DNA of 64,000 nt from JANYGM01 sp043764015 (lineage in GTDB: Bacteria > Bacteroidota > Bacteroidia > Cytophagales > Thermonemataceae), in the NCBI GenBank assembly GCA_043764015.1, contig JAYUKY010000114.1, forward strand, positions 1-64,000, given 5' to 3'. A program made the position numbers and the translations under genes. The first letter of the stretch is position 1. Each line of letters begins with the position of its first letter. Of this stretch, positions 34,482 through 43,171 are shown piece after piece. The notes beneath the pieces were generated by a model that was not told the DNA's origin, ran no database searches, and saw only the letters and a list, made by a program, of their open reading frames with translations.

Positions 34482-34751
34482 TTATTTTATTTCTTCAAAA
34501 TCAACAAAATCATCATCATTTTGGATATTATTATTTTTCTTTTTTTGTTGATTATTGGGAATATCAAAAGAAAATTCTCCCTGTTGATAAGTATTTGTAT
34601 TTCGTGTATTATCTGCTTGATTTTGCATTTGTTGTGCAAACTTTTGTGCATTTTTTTCCATTTTCTTCACCAAAAACTTCATCAAAAACATAAAAATCCA
34701 CTTTCTAAATACATAAATCAATACTAAAACTAAAAAAATCCATTTCCACAT
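34482..34751 (-). CDS. DUF4834-like small membrane protein
   Basis: 89 residues: an N-terminal hydrophobic segment (WIFLVLVLIYVFRKWIFMFL, about 3-26), a basic amphipathic stretch (VKKMEKNAQKFAQQ) and an acidic tail ending FVDFEEIK. The combination of a short anchor, a K/Q-rich middle and a D..D[FY]VD[FY]EE[IV]K end is what I associate with DUF4834 proteins restricted to Bacteroidota. Function unknown. It has its own promoter and no close partner. Confidence 0.8.
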   Translation of the reverse strand: MWKWIFLVLVLIYVFRKWIFMFLMKFLVKKMEKNAQKFAQQMQNQADNTRNTNTYQQGEFSFDIPNNQQKKKNNNIQNDDDFVDFEEIK

Positions 34752-34786
34752 AAAAAAATTGTTTTAAGTGTATTTTTAAACTTGCG

Positions 34787-34794
34787 CAAAGATA
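34787..34794 (-). promoter_or_regulatory. -7 element for the DUF4834-like gene
   Basis: TATCTTTG on the minus strand, 36 bp before the ATG at 34751, matching TAnnTTTG. Confidence 0.5.
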
Positions 34795-34919
34795 CGAAAA
34801 ATAGTATTAAGTAATTAGGATTTTAGAATTTTTTAAGATTTTGGATTTTGGATTCCTCTTTATAACTTTTTAGAAGATTACCAACGCTACACTCGCCACA
34901 AAGTCATTCTTAATTGTTT

Positions 34920-34950
34920 TTTGCTTTTTTTGAAATAAATAGTAAATTTG
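34920..34950 (+). promoter_or_regulatory. frr promoter
   Basis: TTTG (34920-34923), 19-bp spacer, TAAATTTG (34943-34950) on the plus strand: full match to the Bacteroidota promoter, 73 bp before the frr ATG. Confidence 0.65.
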
Positions 34951-35022
34951 CATTTATTAGGTTAAAAGAAGTGTATTGTATTCACTCACAATTCATAAAA
35001 TCACATTTCACAACTCAAAACA

Positions 35023-35586
35023 ATGGAAGAAGAAATTAAGATGTTTTTAGATGAAGCTAAGGCTTTAATGCAAAAATCTATAGAACACACAAGCAACGAA
35101 TTTGGCAAAATACGTGCAGGAAAAGCTAGTGCAGCAATGCTTGAAGGCTTATTTGTTAATTATTATGGCTCTCAAACGCCTATCAGCAATGTGGCAACTA
35201 TCAACACGCCAGATGCTCGTACACTTACCATAAAACCGTTTGAAAGAACACTGATTGGTGAAATAGAAAAAACCATCAAAAATAGTGATTTGGGCATAAA
35301 TCCACAAAATAATGGCGAACAAATTATTTTGACAGTTCCGCCACTTACAGAAGAACGCCGTAAAAATCTTGTAAAACAAGTGAAACAAGAAGCTGAAAAC
35401 GGCAAAATAAGCATCAGAAACGTAAGAAAAGACATCAATGAATCTCTGAAAAAACTTCAAAAAGAAGGTGCAGCAGAAGATGCCATCAAAGGGGCAGAAG
35501 ACGAGGTACAAAAATATACCAACGGTTTTATCTCCAAAATAGACGAGCTAGCCAACCACAAAGAAGCAGAACTTTTGAAAGTGTAA
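35023..35586 (+). CDS. frr: Ribosome recycling factor
   Basis: 187 residues, the usual length. KIRAGKASAAMLEGLFVNYY, the hinge YGSQTPISNVATINTPDART, then LTIKPFERTLIGEIEKTI and RRKNLVKQVKQEAENGKISI and RNVRKDINESLKKLQKEG cover both domains. With EF-G it splits the post-termination ribosome. In many Bacteroidota frr follows pyrH; here the two are 12 kb apart. Confidence 0.97.
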   Translation: MEEEIKMFLDEAKALMQKSIEHTSNEFGKIRAGKASAAMLEGLFVNYYGSQTPISNVATINTPDARTLTIKPFERTLIGEIEKTIKNSDLGINPQNNGEQIILTVPPLTEERRKNLVKQVKQEAENGKISIRNVRKDINESLKKLQKEGAAEDAIKGAEDEVQKYTNGFISKIDELANHKEAELLKV

Positions 35587-35592
35587 TCATAT

Positions 35593-35630
35593 AACTTTTG
35601 GAGGGTTTTAAACCCTCCAAAAGTTTGGTT
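35593..35630. terminator. Terminator between frr and murF
   Basis: Palindrome with 16-bp arms (aacttttggagggttt at 35593-35608; aaaccctccaaaagtt at 35610-35625) and a T-rich right flank. It lies between the convergent frr and murF ends. Its AACTTTnGG..CC..AAAGTT form recalls the hairpin at 39793. Confidence 0.82.
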
Positions 35631-35647
35631 ATCAAGATTTTAACTAA

Positions 35648-37009
35648 TCAAATAAATTCTGTTACTGTTTCCAGCTTCACGCCTCGTGAGCCTTTGACCA
35701 AAAAAGCCATATTTTCAAAATTTTTGTCTTGCAACCAATTATGTAAAGAAAATTTATCAGAAAAATAATAAGCATTTGGGTTGCTTAGGAGTGCTTTTTT
35801 AATCATTTCTCCATAAAAAACAACTACATCAAAGCCTTTTTCTGCCACGAGTTTGCCTAAATTTTCGTGTTCTATGTCCGTATAAACGCCCAATTCGTAC
35901 ATATCACCCAAAATAACCGCTTTTTTTGGATAATTTAGCTCTGCAAAATTATTGATAGCCTGCTTCATTGAACTAGGATTTGCATTATACGCATCTAAAA
36001 TAATAGTTTTGTTATTATCTTTTTGGATAATTTGTGAACGGTTGTTACTTGGCACGTATTGCATCAAAGTAGTAGCAATTTTTTCATTAGAAACTCCAAA
36101 AAAACTACCAATACAAGCTGCAGTAGCAATATTATTAAAATTATATTTGCCTATAATTTGTGTTTTGATAGGCTGAATTTCATTAGTAATAACATTGAAA
36201 ATTTCACCAAAAACAACACTCAAAAACGGATTATTTTCTGTAATTTCCGCCTGAAAATGGTCGTTTTTTTGAGGATATGTAATGATATTTTTGAGTTGCT
36301 TTTTTGTAGCAATTTCTAATAAATCATCTTCTAAAGTATTAACAAAAACTGTTCCATTATTGATGTGAAGATAGTCATAAAGCTCTGCATTGGCATTTTT
36401 TACGCCTTCAATGCTTCCAAAACCTTCCAAATGATCAAGACCGTTGTTGGTGATTACGCCAAAATCTGGTTGCGCAATCTGGCAAAGTTGCATAGTTTCT
36501 TGAGCGTGATTTGCACCCATTTCTATCACCGCCATTTGCGTATTATTGCTAATTTTGAGCAAAGTAAGTGGCACGCCAATATGATTATTGAGGTTTCCTT
36601 CTGTACAAGTAGTTTTATATTGTTGCGTTAGAATAAGCGTCAAAAGTTCTTTTGTGGTTGTTTTGCCATTTGAGCCACAAACCGCAATGACTTTCAAATT
36701 ATTTTCTATGCCTAAAGTGCGTCTGTGATGCGTAGCAAGGCTTTGTAAAGTCTGCAAAACGTCATCAACCAAAATAAAACGCTCATCTAGTTGGTGAGCA
36801 AATTTAGCATCATTTTTGTCCAAATCTTCTTTCAACAAAATATTTTCATCAATAATTACATATTTTGCGCCTTTGTTGAGTGCCTCTTCTGCAAAAAGAT
36901 TTCCATTAAAATTAGTGCCTTTCAAGGCAAAAAACAAAGAATTTGGAGTTATTTTTCTTGTATCTGTTGATATTATGGGAAATTGTACGTATTTTTGATA
37001 TAAATCCAT
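35648..37009 (-). CDS. murF: UDP-N-acetylmuramoyl-tripeptide--D-alanyl-D-alanine ligase
   Basis: 453 residues, Mur ligase three-domain layout. VCGSNGKTTTKELLTLILTQ is the P loop, AVIEMGANHAQETMQLCQI the Mg2+/carbamate region, TNNGLDHLEGFGSIEGVKNA follows, and ILDAYNANPSSMKQAINNFA opens the C-terminal domain. The cytosolic enzyme adds D-Ala-D-Ala to the UDP-MurNAc-tripeptide. It is a single-gene unit here, outside a dcw cluster; murG lies downstream on the same strand. Confidence 0.96.
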   Translation of the reverse strand: MDLYQKYVQFPIISTDTRKITPNSLFFALKGTNFNGNLFAEEALNKGAKYVIIDENILLKEDLDKNDAKFAHQLDERFILVDDVLQTLQSLATHHRRTLGIENNLKVIAVCGSNGKTTTKELLTLILTQQYKTTCTEGNLNNHIGVPLTLLKISNNTQMAVIEMGANHAQETMQLCQIAQPDFGVITNNGLDHLEGFGSIEGVKNANAELYDYLHINNGTVFVNTLEDDLLEIATKKQLKNIITYPQKNDHFQAEITENNPFLSVVFGEIFNVITNEIQPIKTQIIGKYNFNNIATAACIGSFFGVSNEKIATTLMQYVPSNNRSQIIQKDNNKTIILDAYNANPSSMKQAINNFAELNYPKKAVILGDMYELGVYTDIEHENLGKLVAEKGFDVVVFYGEMIKKALLSNPNAYYFSDKFSLHNWLQDKNFENMAFLVKGSRGVKLETVTEFI

Positions 37010-37011
37010 CT

Positions 37012-37055
37012 TTTTGAGGTGTGAGGTGTGAGGTGTGAAGTGTGAAGTGTGAGGT
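37012..37055. repeat. GAGGTGT heptamer tandem repeat
   Basis: tgaggtg/tgaggtg/tgaggtg/tgaagtg/tgaagtg/tgaggta: six near-identical 7-base units right at the 5' side of murF. It is the most regular heptamer array in the window. Confidence 0.75.
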
Positions 37056-37135
37056 ATTTCTTAATACCAAATACACAAAATCTATTCTTTAAAACAAATT
37101 TATTATTATTATAGTTGATAATCAACACAATAAAC

Positions 37136-37163
37136 CGTAATTCGTAATTGATAATTCGTAATT
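37136..37163. repeat. CGTAATT heptamer repeats
   Basis: cgtaatt/cgtaatt/gataatt/cgtaatt end at the ATG of the T9SS protein gene; the array may occupy its leader. Confidence 0.65.
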
Positions 37164-39537
37164 GACTAACTTTTTTATGCTCAAATATACTGCTTTTTTG
37201 CTTATTTTTTGTGGAAATATTGCCTTAAATATTTTTACTTTGACTACTGTTTCTGCGCAATTTGCGTTTAAAAGTGATTATAATCCACCTGTTTTTGGCA
37301 AAACTAATGCTTTAACAAATGCTTGGGCAGGCGGTCTGAATGCTATGCAATATTCTACTATTGACCTTAATTTGGACGGAATAGATGATTTGCTCACTTA
37401 TGACCGTAGCACAAACTTACTAAAACCTTTTGTAAGAGAAAACGGACAACTTATTTACAAGCCCGAATACATCAAAAAGTTCCCTGCGGATATACGTAAT
37501 TGGGTGCTTTTACGAGATTTTAATAATGATGGCAAAAAAGATATTTTTACACATACTTCTGCAGGTGTGAGAGTTTTCAAAAATATCTCTACAACGGCAA
37601 CAGGACTACTTTTTGAAAGTTTTTCTAACTTGCTTTATACCACCACAATGGATCAAACCCCTAATTTTACTTACAATTTGCCTGTAGAATCAACGAGCAT
37701 TCCAGCTATTTTGGATTTAGATGATGATGGAGATATGGATATTGTATTTTTAGACAATCACAATGGGTATGTAGAAGTGCATCAAAACCAAAGTACACAG
37801 CTTTATGGAAATGCTAATACGTTGGAGTTTAGGCGTTTGAATATTTGTTGGGGAAATTTCAAAATAAATGATTTTAATTGCAATTTGATGAATTTTGATT
37901 TGCTTTGCCCTACTGATTACCCTCTAAGAATAAAAAAAGAGCAAATAAAAGAGTATTTGCCTATGCCAATGTTGAAAGGGGAAATTAAAAAATACCAAGA
38001 TTTCAAAGATAAAACTACTGGAATGAAAAATATCCAGCATAGTGGCGGAAGTCTTACTATCTTAGATATCAACGGAGATGGGAAAAAAGATGCTCTCACA
38101 TCTTCTATTGGCTGTAATAGTTTGTCTATGCTCCTAAATTCTACCAATAATTTGGGCGCAAGTTTTCCTAGTCGTACCACTAATTTTCCTGCTAGCAAGC
38201 CTGCCACTTTTCCTACTTTTCCTGCTGCTTATTATGAAGATTTGGATAATGATGGCAAAAAAGACCTTGTAGTTAGTCCTAATGTATATTTTGATGATGC
38301 GAATAATATTGATTTTGCAACCTCTAATTGGTATTATAAAAATACAGGAACAGCAACTTTACCTGTTTTTACCTATCAAAATAATGATTTTCTACAAAAT
38401 ACAATGATTGATGTAGGCGCAGATGCTGCTCCTGCTTTTGCAGATTTTGACAATGACGGAGATTTGGATATGTTTGTAGGAAATGCAGGTAAACCAGAAA
38501 AAACAAATAATGACCTTCACGTAGCTATAATAGCACTTTTTGAAAATATTGGTACAAAAACTGAAGCCTCTTTTAAGCTAAAAACTGATGATTATTTAAT
38601 GCTTTCTACTAAAAAAATGCGTCTTTTGAAGCCATTTTTTGCAGATTTCAATAATGATAAAAAATCAGATTTCGCATTTGTGGGTTACTCTACAAATGAC
38701 GTAGGAGAAGAAACAAGCAGTATTCAATACATAGAAAATACTGGAATACGCACTGGTGGAATGGTTTTTGACTTGCAAAACGTGCGAAATTATGATTTTA
38801 CATTTTTTAATAGTGAATTGCCTTATTTGTATGATGCTGATAAAGATGGAGATTTAGATGTGTTGGTAGGCAAAGCAGCTGGCGGAATTTCTTATTATAA
38901 AAATACAGGAACAACACAAAATCCTGTTTTTGTTCTATCAAATAGTGCTTTGGGAGCTATCCCTAGTGGTTCTGCAATGCGACAAAGCCGCCTTTGTGTG
39001 GCTGACCTAAATTTAGACGGAAAAGATGATTTAATAGTAACAAATAATACTGGAAAAACAACTATTTACGGTGCTTTTTTGGATAATTTTGAGGGGGTTT
39101 TTGTAGCTACTGACAATGTTTTTACGACAAATGATGGTTCTGCGGCTACTTTTACGGCTTTTGGAAACTACCTCACACCTGCAGTGGCTGATTTGAATGG
39201 TGATAACCTCAAAGAAATAATTGTTGGTACGTATGGTGGTGGTTTGCATATATTGCGAAATAGTAGCGTGAGTGGCGGTATTTTGCCTCCTACGCCCACA
39301 TATACAGTTGGGATTTACCCAAACCCTACCAATGATGATACATTTTTTATTTACTTAAAAGAAGATGCACAAATAGATGTTTTTGATACTACAGGACGCA
39401 AAATTTTAACTAATATCACCATAAAAGCAGAAAAAGAAGAAGCTATATTTCTTACAGGGCAACCACAAGGCATTTATCTTGTGCATATACGTACAAGTAC
39501 GCAAACAATGGTTAAGAAAGTAGTTGTAACGAAATAA
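37162..39537 (+). CDS. Secreted FG-GAP/VCBS-repeat protein with type IX secretion signal
   Basis: 791 residues. A Sec signal peptide (about 1-31, ends TVSAQ) is followed by ten or so Ca2+-binding repeats of the type D-x-D/N-x-D-G-x-x-D (for example DLNLDGIDDLL, DFNNDGKKDIF, DLDDDGDMDIVF, DFDNDGDLDMFVG, DADKDGDLDVLVG) which would fold as a beta-propeller-like surface. The last 80 or so residues (VGIYPNPTNDDTFFIYLKED, then IYLVHIRTSTQTMVKKVVVT) are the type A sorting domain that sends the protein through the type IX system for surface attachment. A role in adhesion or recognition is inferred. No partner gene nearby. Confidence 0.93.
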   Translation: MTNFFMLKYTAFLLIFCGNIALNIFTLTTVSAQFAFKSDYNPPVFGKTNALTNAWAGGLNAMQYSTIDLNLDGIDDLLTYDRSTNLLKPFVRENGQLIYKPEYIKKFPADIRNWVLLRDFNNDGKKDIFTHTSAGVRVFKNISTTATGLLFESFSNLLYTTTMDQTPNFTYNLPVESTSIPAILDLDDDGDMDIVFLDNHNGYVEVHQNQSTQLYGNANTLEFRRLNICWGNFKINDFNCNLMNFDLLCPTDYPLRIKKEQIKEYLPMPMLKGEIKKYQDFKDKTTGMKNIQHSGGSLTILDINGDGKKDALTSSIGCNSLSMLLNSTNNLGASFPSRTTNFPASKPATFPTFPAAYYEDLDNDGKKDLVVSPNVYFDDANNIDFATSNWYYKNTGTATLPVFTYQNNDFLQNTMIDVGADAAPAFADFDNDGDLDMFVGNAGKPEKTNNDLHVAIIALFENIGTKTEASFKLKTDDYLMLSTKKMRLLKPFFADFNNDKKSDFAFVGYSTNDVGEETSSIQYIENTGIRTGGMVFDLQNVRNYDFTFFNSELPYLYDADKDGDLDVLVGKAAGGISYYKNTGTTQNPVFVLSNSALGAIPSGSAMRQSRLCVADLNLDGKDDLIVTNNTGKTTIYGAFLDNFEGVFVATDNVFTTNDGSAATFTAFGNYLTPAVADLNGDNLKEIIVGTYGGGLHILRNSSVSGGILPPTPTYTVGIYPNPTNDDTFFIYLKEDAQIDVFDTTGRKILTNITIKAEKEEAIFLTGQPQGIYLVHIRTSTQTMVKKVVVTK

Positions 39538-39656
39538 AGAAGAAGTTTAGTAATGTGTTGCAAATAAGTTCCTAATTTCAAAAAACTAATTTTTAGTGGC
39601 GTGAACGTCACCTAGAATAAAAAAATAAAACTAGGAGTTTATTTACAATGTATTAC

Positions 39657-39774
39657 TAACTGATGTTACGCAAAAACATAAAAACCACCCCTAATCCCTC
39701 CTTCCTAAGGAGGGGCTGGGGGTGGTTAAATAAGTTTTTTTGCATTATTTTTATTTCTTGCGTAACATCAGTTA
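39657..39774. mobile_element. MITE-like element with 17-bp terminal inverted repeats
   Basis: Perfect 17-bp inverted repeats (taactgatgttacgcaa at 39657-39673 and ttgcgtaacatcagtta at 39758-39774) enclose a GC-rich inner palindrome (39683-39727: aaccacccc...ccctcctt/aaggagggg...ggtggtt). There is no coding capacity. The inner sequence looks like a widespread Bacteroidota intergenic repeat. The 118-bp unit could be moved in trans by a transposase elsewhere in the genome. Confidence 0.7.
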
Positions 39775-39792
39775 CTAAGTAATTTCCTACTA

Positions 39793-39825
39793 AACTTCCC
39801 GAAAGTTTACAACTTTCGGGAAGTT
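39793..39825. terminator. Strong hairpin upstream of the polyprenyl synthase gene
   Basis: Perfect 15-bp inverted repeat: aacttcccgaaagtt (39793-39807), loop tac, aactttcgggaagtt (39811-39825). It lies after the FG-GAP protein gene and 36 bp before the polyprenyl synthase ATG, without a clear U-tract, so it could be a terminator or a dispersed palindromic repeat. Confidence 0.6.
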
Positions 39826-39860
39826 GCGCACCAAATAATTCTTTTAAATAATTTTCTTTA

Positions 39861-40838
39861 ATGAGTTCACTTAATATAAAAGCCATACAAGCACCCATTC
39901 AGGCAGAAATGGAGATTTTTGAAGTAAAATTCAGAGAATTTGTTAAAAGTAAAGTTTTTCTCTTAGACAAAATAATGAGTTATATTGTCAAACGTAAAGG
40001 TAAACAAATACGCCCAATGTTTGTGTTTTTGATGGCTGGTACTTGTGGGAAAATCAATGATAAAACCTATCGTGGCGCATCTCTGATAGAACTACTACAT
40101 ACGGCAACCCTCGTACATGATGACGTGGTAGATGATTCTAACGAAAGACGTAGTTTTTTTTCTGTTAATGCTTTGTGGAAAAACAAAATAGCGGTACTTG
40201 TAGGAGATTATTTGCTTTCTCGTGGCTTACTTTTGTCTGTGGATAATGGAGATTTTGATATGCTCAAAATTGTTTCTACCGCAGTACGTGAAATGAGTGA
40301 AGGAGAATTACTACAAATTGCAAAAGCACGCAAATTAGATATTACAGAAGATATTTACTATGAAGTAATTAGGCAAAAAACTGCCTCTCTGATTGCTTCT
40401 TGTTGTGCTGCTGGTGCAAAATCTGTTAATTTAGATGATGAAATAGCAGAAAAAGCTAAACTTTTTGGAGAAAAAGTAGGTATGGCTTTTCAGATTAAAG
40501 ATGACCTTTTTGATTATGGAACTGCAGAAATAGGAAAACCTGTTGGAATTGATATTAAAGAGAAAAAAATGACTTTGCCACTCATTCACGCACTCTCTAG
40601 AAGCTCTTGGCTAGAAAAACGTCATATTATTAACCTTATTAAAAATGAAAGCCACAAGACAAGTAAAGTAAATGAAGTAATAGCATTTGTCAAAGATAAA
40701 GGCGGTTTGGAATATGCCACGCAAGTTATGCTTAATTATTTCAAAGAGGCAATGGCTATTTTACATACATTTGAGCCTTCTATTTACAGAGATTCTATGG
40801 AACAATTAGTGCAGTTTACTGTTGAGAGGGAAAAATAA
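39861..40838 (+). CDS. Polyprenyl diphosphate synthase
   Basis: 325 residues, all-alpha isoprenyl synthase. The first aspartate-rich motif is LVHDDVVDDSNERR (Asp87, 88, 91 region), the second is MAFQIKDDLFDYG (Asp214, 215, 218); KGKQIRPMFVFL is the substrate-binding Lys/Arg segment. Chain length is not readable but the family (IspB-like) makes C35-C45 chains for menaquinone. Inner-membrane associated. It is a single-gene unit. Confidence 0.94.
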   Translation: MSSLNIKAIQAPIQAEMEIFEVKFREFVKSKVFLLDKIMSYIVKRKGKQIRPMFVFLMAGTCGKINDKTYRGASLIELLHTATLVHDDVVDDSNERRSFFSVNALWKNKIAVLVGDYLLSRGLLLSVDNGDFDMLKIVSTAVREMSEGELLQIAKARKLDITEDIYYEVIRQKTASLIASCCAAGAKSVNLDDEIAEKAKLFGEKVGMAFQIKDDLFDYGTAEIGKPVGIDIKEKKMTLPLIHALSRSSWLEKRHIINLIKNESHKTSKVNEVIAFVKDKGGLEYATQVMLNYFKEAMAILHTFEPSIYRDSMEQLVQFTVEREK

Positions 40839-40841
40839 TGA

Positions 40842-40909
40842 AAAGGTACGAAATTAGAGGTAAGAGGTACGAAAATTTACGTCAATATATTGTAATTCGT
40901 AATTGGTTA
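40842..40909. repeat. Heptamer repeats
   Basis: aggtacg/aaattag/aggtaag/aggtacg/aaaattt units (40844-40876) and gtaattc/gtaattg (about 40891-40904), between the convergent polyprenyl synthase and anti-sigma genes. No terminator hairpin is evident. Confidence 0.55.
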
Positions 40910-41212
40910 CTATATTTCAAGGGCAATTTTAGCTTTGATGTTTGCAACAAGGTCATTGGGAACGCATTTTTTTTCTATACGTTTTTGTAAAACCTCTTTT
41001 ACGGCGGTTTCTAAGCAATAATTATTAAAATTAGGAAAACACTCGCACAAGTGTAGCTTAAATTGCATTGTTTGCTCATCTGTTGCTTCACCATCTAAAA
41101 TCAGATAAAGTGTTGCAAGGCAATAATCTTTATCTTTTGAAGGGTTTGAAGAACTATTTTCTATAGTTTCTACAATATTTTCTATATTTTTAGACTTATC
41201 AGAGGTTTTCAT
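40910..41212 (-). CDS. Anti-sigma-factor-like small protein
   Basis: 100 residues, no membrane segment. The core has YCLATLYLILDGEATDEQTM then FKLHLCECFPNFNNYCLE: a H-x2-C...C arrangement of the zinc-binding anti-sigma (ZAS-like) family, with a short helical tail (LVANIKAKIALE). It is encoded 15 bp after the sigma gene on the same strand, so the two are co-expressed and likely bind each other. Cytosolic, so it probably senses something inside the cell such as redox state through its cysteines. Confidence 0.78.
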   Translation of the reverse strand: MKTSDKSKNIENIVETIENSSSNPSKDKDYCLATLYLILDGEATDEQTMQFKLHLCECFPNFNNYCLETAVKEVLQKRIEKKCVPNDLVANIKAKIALEI

Positions 41213-41227
41213 ACAATTAAATAATAG

Positions 41228-41818
41228 TTATTTTTGAGCGTAGCCCATTGTTTTGGCGTAAACTTTTAGTGTGTCTTTGAGTAAAATCCTTGCCCTGTGT
41301 AGTCGTGAGCGTACCGTACCAATAGGAATGTCCAAAATTTTTGCCATTTCTTCATAAGTAAAACCTTCAATATCACAAAGGATAATGACAATTCTAAAAT
41401 CCACAGCAAGCGCATTAAGGGCGTTGGCAACTTCATCTCCTATCAAATCTCTTACACTTTCCGTACGCAAGTCGTGGGTTGCGACCACGTCCACGTCTGC
41501 ATCTTCAGAGTTATAAAAGCCTTCTATTTCTTGGTAATCAACTTTATTAGGCTCTTTGCTTTTCTTGCGAAAGTCGTTAATAAAACTGTTCTTCAAAATT
41601 CTAAACAACCAAGCTTTGCCATTAGTTCCTTTTTGAAAAGAATTTATAAAGCGGAATGCCTTCATATACGTATCCTGCACGAGGTCTTTGGCATCATCTT
41701 CATCAGTAGTGAGGCGAAAGGCAAAATTGTACATAGCATCAATATAAGGCATAAATTCCTCATTAAAGACACGGTGTTTATCTTTTTCTAAATATTCTAT
41801 ATTGAGTTCTTCTGACAT
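41228..41818 (-). CDS. ECF-type RNA polymerase sigma factor
   Basis: 196 residues. Region 2 is MYNFAFRLTTDEDDAKDLVQ then DTYMKAFRFINSF and GKAWLFRILKNSFINDFRKK; region 4 is RIVIILCDIEGFTYEEMAKI then LDIPIGTVRSRLHRARILLK (helix-turn-helix). The acidic linker between them (EGFYNSEDADVDVV) is rather long. Its partner anti-sigma lies directly downstream. Regulon not visible; the leader of about 170 bp (see promoter entry) may be autoregulated. Confidence 0.94.
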   Translation of the reverse strand: MSEELNIEYLEKDKHRVFNEEFMPYIDAMYNFAFRLTTDEDDAKDLVQDTYMKAFRFINSFQKGTNGKAWLFRILKNSFINDFRKKSKEPNKVDYQEIEGFYNSEDADVDVVATHDLRTESVRDLIGDEVANALNALAVDFRIVIILCDIEGFTYEEMAKILDIPIGTVRSRLHRARILLKDTLKVYAKTMGYAQK

Positions 41819-41828
41819 AAGTCTTACT

Positions 41829-41866
41829 TGAATTTTGAATTAGGAATTGTGAATTAGGAATTATTT
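41829..41866. repeat. GAATTAG/GAATTGT heptamer repeats
   Basis: ttgaatt/ttgaatt/aggaatt/gtgaatt/aggaatt units just upstream of the sigma ATG. Confidence 0.6.
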
Positions 41867-41960
41867 ATACAAATAATTAGTAATTCAGATAAGAAGTAAA
41901 CTTACAAAAACCATACAAAAGCGTATAAAAAATAGTTTTTGAGTAGTTTTTTGTCAGTTT

Positions 41961-41992
41961 TTTGCGTTTTTGACAATGTTTTGCTACTTTTG
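41961..41992 (+). promoter_or_regulatory. Promoter-like TTTG-N20-TACTTTTG
   Basis: TTTG (41961-41964), 20 bp, TACTTTTG (41985-41992) on the plus strand, about 207 bp before the GT2 gene at 42199. A minus-strand TATTTTTG at 41994-42001, back to back, could serve the sigma gene. The region is AT-rich, so either may be chance. Confidence 0.4.
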
Positions 41993-42116
41993 TCAAAAAT
42001 ACGCTCTATTCAAACGCTAAACTACCAAAATTATTAGTCAAATTGTCAGTTTTTTTTGATTTTTTTAAGTAAAATGAAAAATTATAACTATTTAGGTATT
42101 ATTGTATTTTCTATTG

Positions 42117-42173
42117 TTGCCACGAATACACGAATTATATTTGATTTGTATTTCATTTGTGTATTTGTGGCAA
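42117..42173. repeat. GCCACGAATACACGAAT inverted repeat, copy 2
   Basis: Arms 42117-42135 (ttgccacgaatacacgaat) and 42155-42173 differ at two positions; 19-base loop. It sits 25 bp before the GT2 ATG. The rest of the 41819-42198 gap is AT-rich with the promoter-like elements above. Confidence 0.8.
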
Positions 42174-42198
42174 TTCTTTTTAATCTTTCAATAAACAA

Positions 42199-43002
42199 AT
42201 GATAAAAATATCTCTTACCGTCATTACCTTTAATGAAGAAAAAAATATATTACGTTGCCTAAATTCTGTGTTGGGTTTAGTTGAAGAAATAGTAGTTATT
42301 GATTCTTTTTCTACTGATAAAACCAAAGAAATTTGTCTCGCTTTTGCTGAAAAATATAACAAAGAAATTCAATTTAAGTTCTTAGAAAATCCTTTTGAAG
42401 GGTATGTAACCCAAAAAAACTATGCTATTTCAAAAGCTACACATTCACTTATATTATCTTTGGACGCAGATGAAGCCATCTCTGATGACCTAAAAACAAG
42501 TATTTTGGCTATCAAACAAAATGAGTCAAAAAATATATTGACACAAAATACATTAAAAGAAGTTTATGAAATGCCACGCCTTACCAATTATTGTGGAAGT
42601 TGGATAAAGCATACAGATTGGTATCCTGACAAAAAAATACGGCTTTTTAATAAAAATATAGCTCGTTGGTATGGAATTTCGTTGCACGAAACTATCCAAA
42701 CAAATGCAAATATTAAAACAAAGTGCTTGAAAGGAGATATTTTGCATTATAGTTTTTATTCTATCAAACAACATTTAGAACAACTTAATAAATTTACGGA
42801 TATTGGTGCAAAAGAAGCATTTGAGAAGGGCAAAAAAGCCTCACTATTAAAGATTTTGGGAAGTCCTACATTAAAATTTTTTAGTAGTTATATTGTCAGA
42901 TTGGGCTTTCTTGATGGTTATGCAGGTTTTTTGGTGTGTGCCATTTCTGCATTTGCGAGTTTTACAAAATACATCAAATTAAGAGAATTGTGGAAAAATT
43001 AG
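42199..43002 (+). CDS. GT2 glycosyltransferase, KdtX/WaaE-like
   Basis: 267 residues. SLTVITFNEEKNILRCLNSV opens the GT-A fold, VVIDSFSTDKT and LSLDADEAISDDL (DxD near residue 91) follow, and the second half has YCGSWIKHTDWYPDKKIRLF then WYGISLHETIQ and GDILHYSFYSIKQHLEQLNK, which match the LPS core beta-glucosyl/heptosyl transferase group (WaaE/KdtX). It probably adds a core sugar to lipid A-core at the inner membrane. It is unlinked to the 0-16 kb glycan locus. Confidence 0.92.
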   Translation: MIKISLTVITFNEEKNILRCLNSVLGLVEEIVVIDSFSTDKTKEICLAFAEKYNKEIQFKFLENPFEGYVTQKNYAISKATHSLILSLDADEAISDDLKTSILAIKQNESKNILTQNTLKEVYEMPRLTNYCGSWIKHTDWYPDKKIRLFNKNIARWYGISLHETIQTNANIKTKCLKGDILHYSFYSIKQHLEQLNKFTDIGAKEAFEKGKKASLLKILGSPTLKFFSSYIVRLGFLDGYAGFLVCAISAFASFTKYIKLRELWKN

Positions 43003-43171
43003 CAATAATATTAGGAAATAATAATATTTATAGTATTTTTTTTTACTAAGCGCATCAATATTTCAGAATAAAAAAATATTTGGCAAGAAATTTGATAAAC
43101 CGTGTACATACAATGCCAATATCTCTTTTTAACTCATTCAAATAAACTTAAATATCTAAAAGTAATCTATT

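Noticed and set aside
37012..37055. Heptamer array as an operator or riboswitch of murF
   Set aside because: Similar arrays occur beside unrelated genes and lack a conserved fold.
39656..39898. 80-residue minus-strand frame across the MITE-like element
   Set aside because: It runs through the inverted repeats and into the start of the polyprenyl synthase gene; composition follows the palindromes, not a protein.
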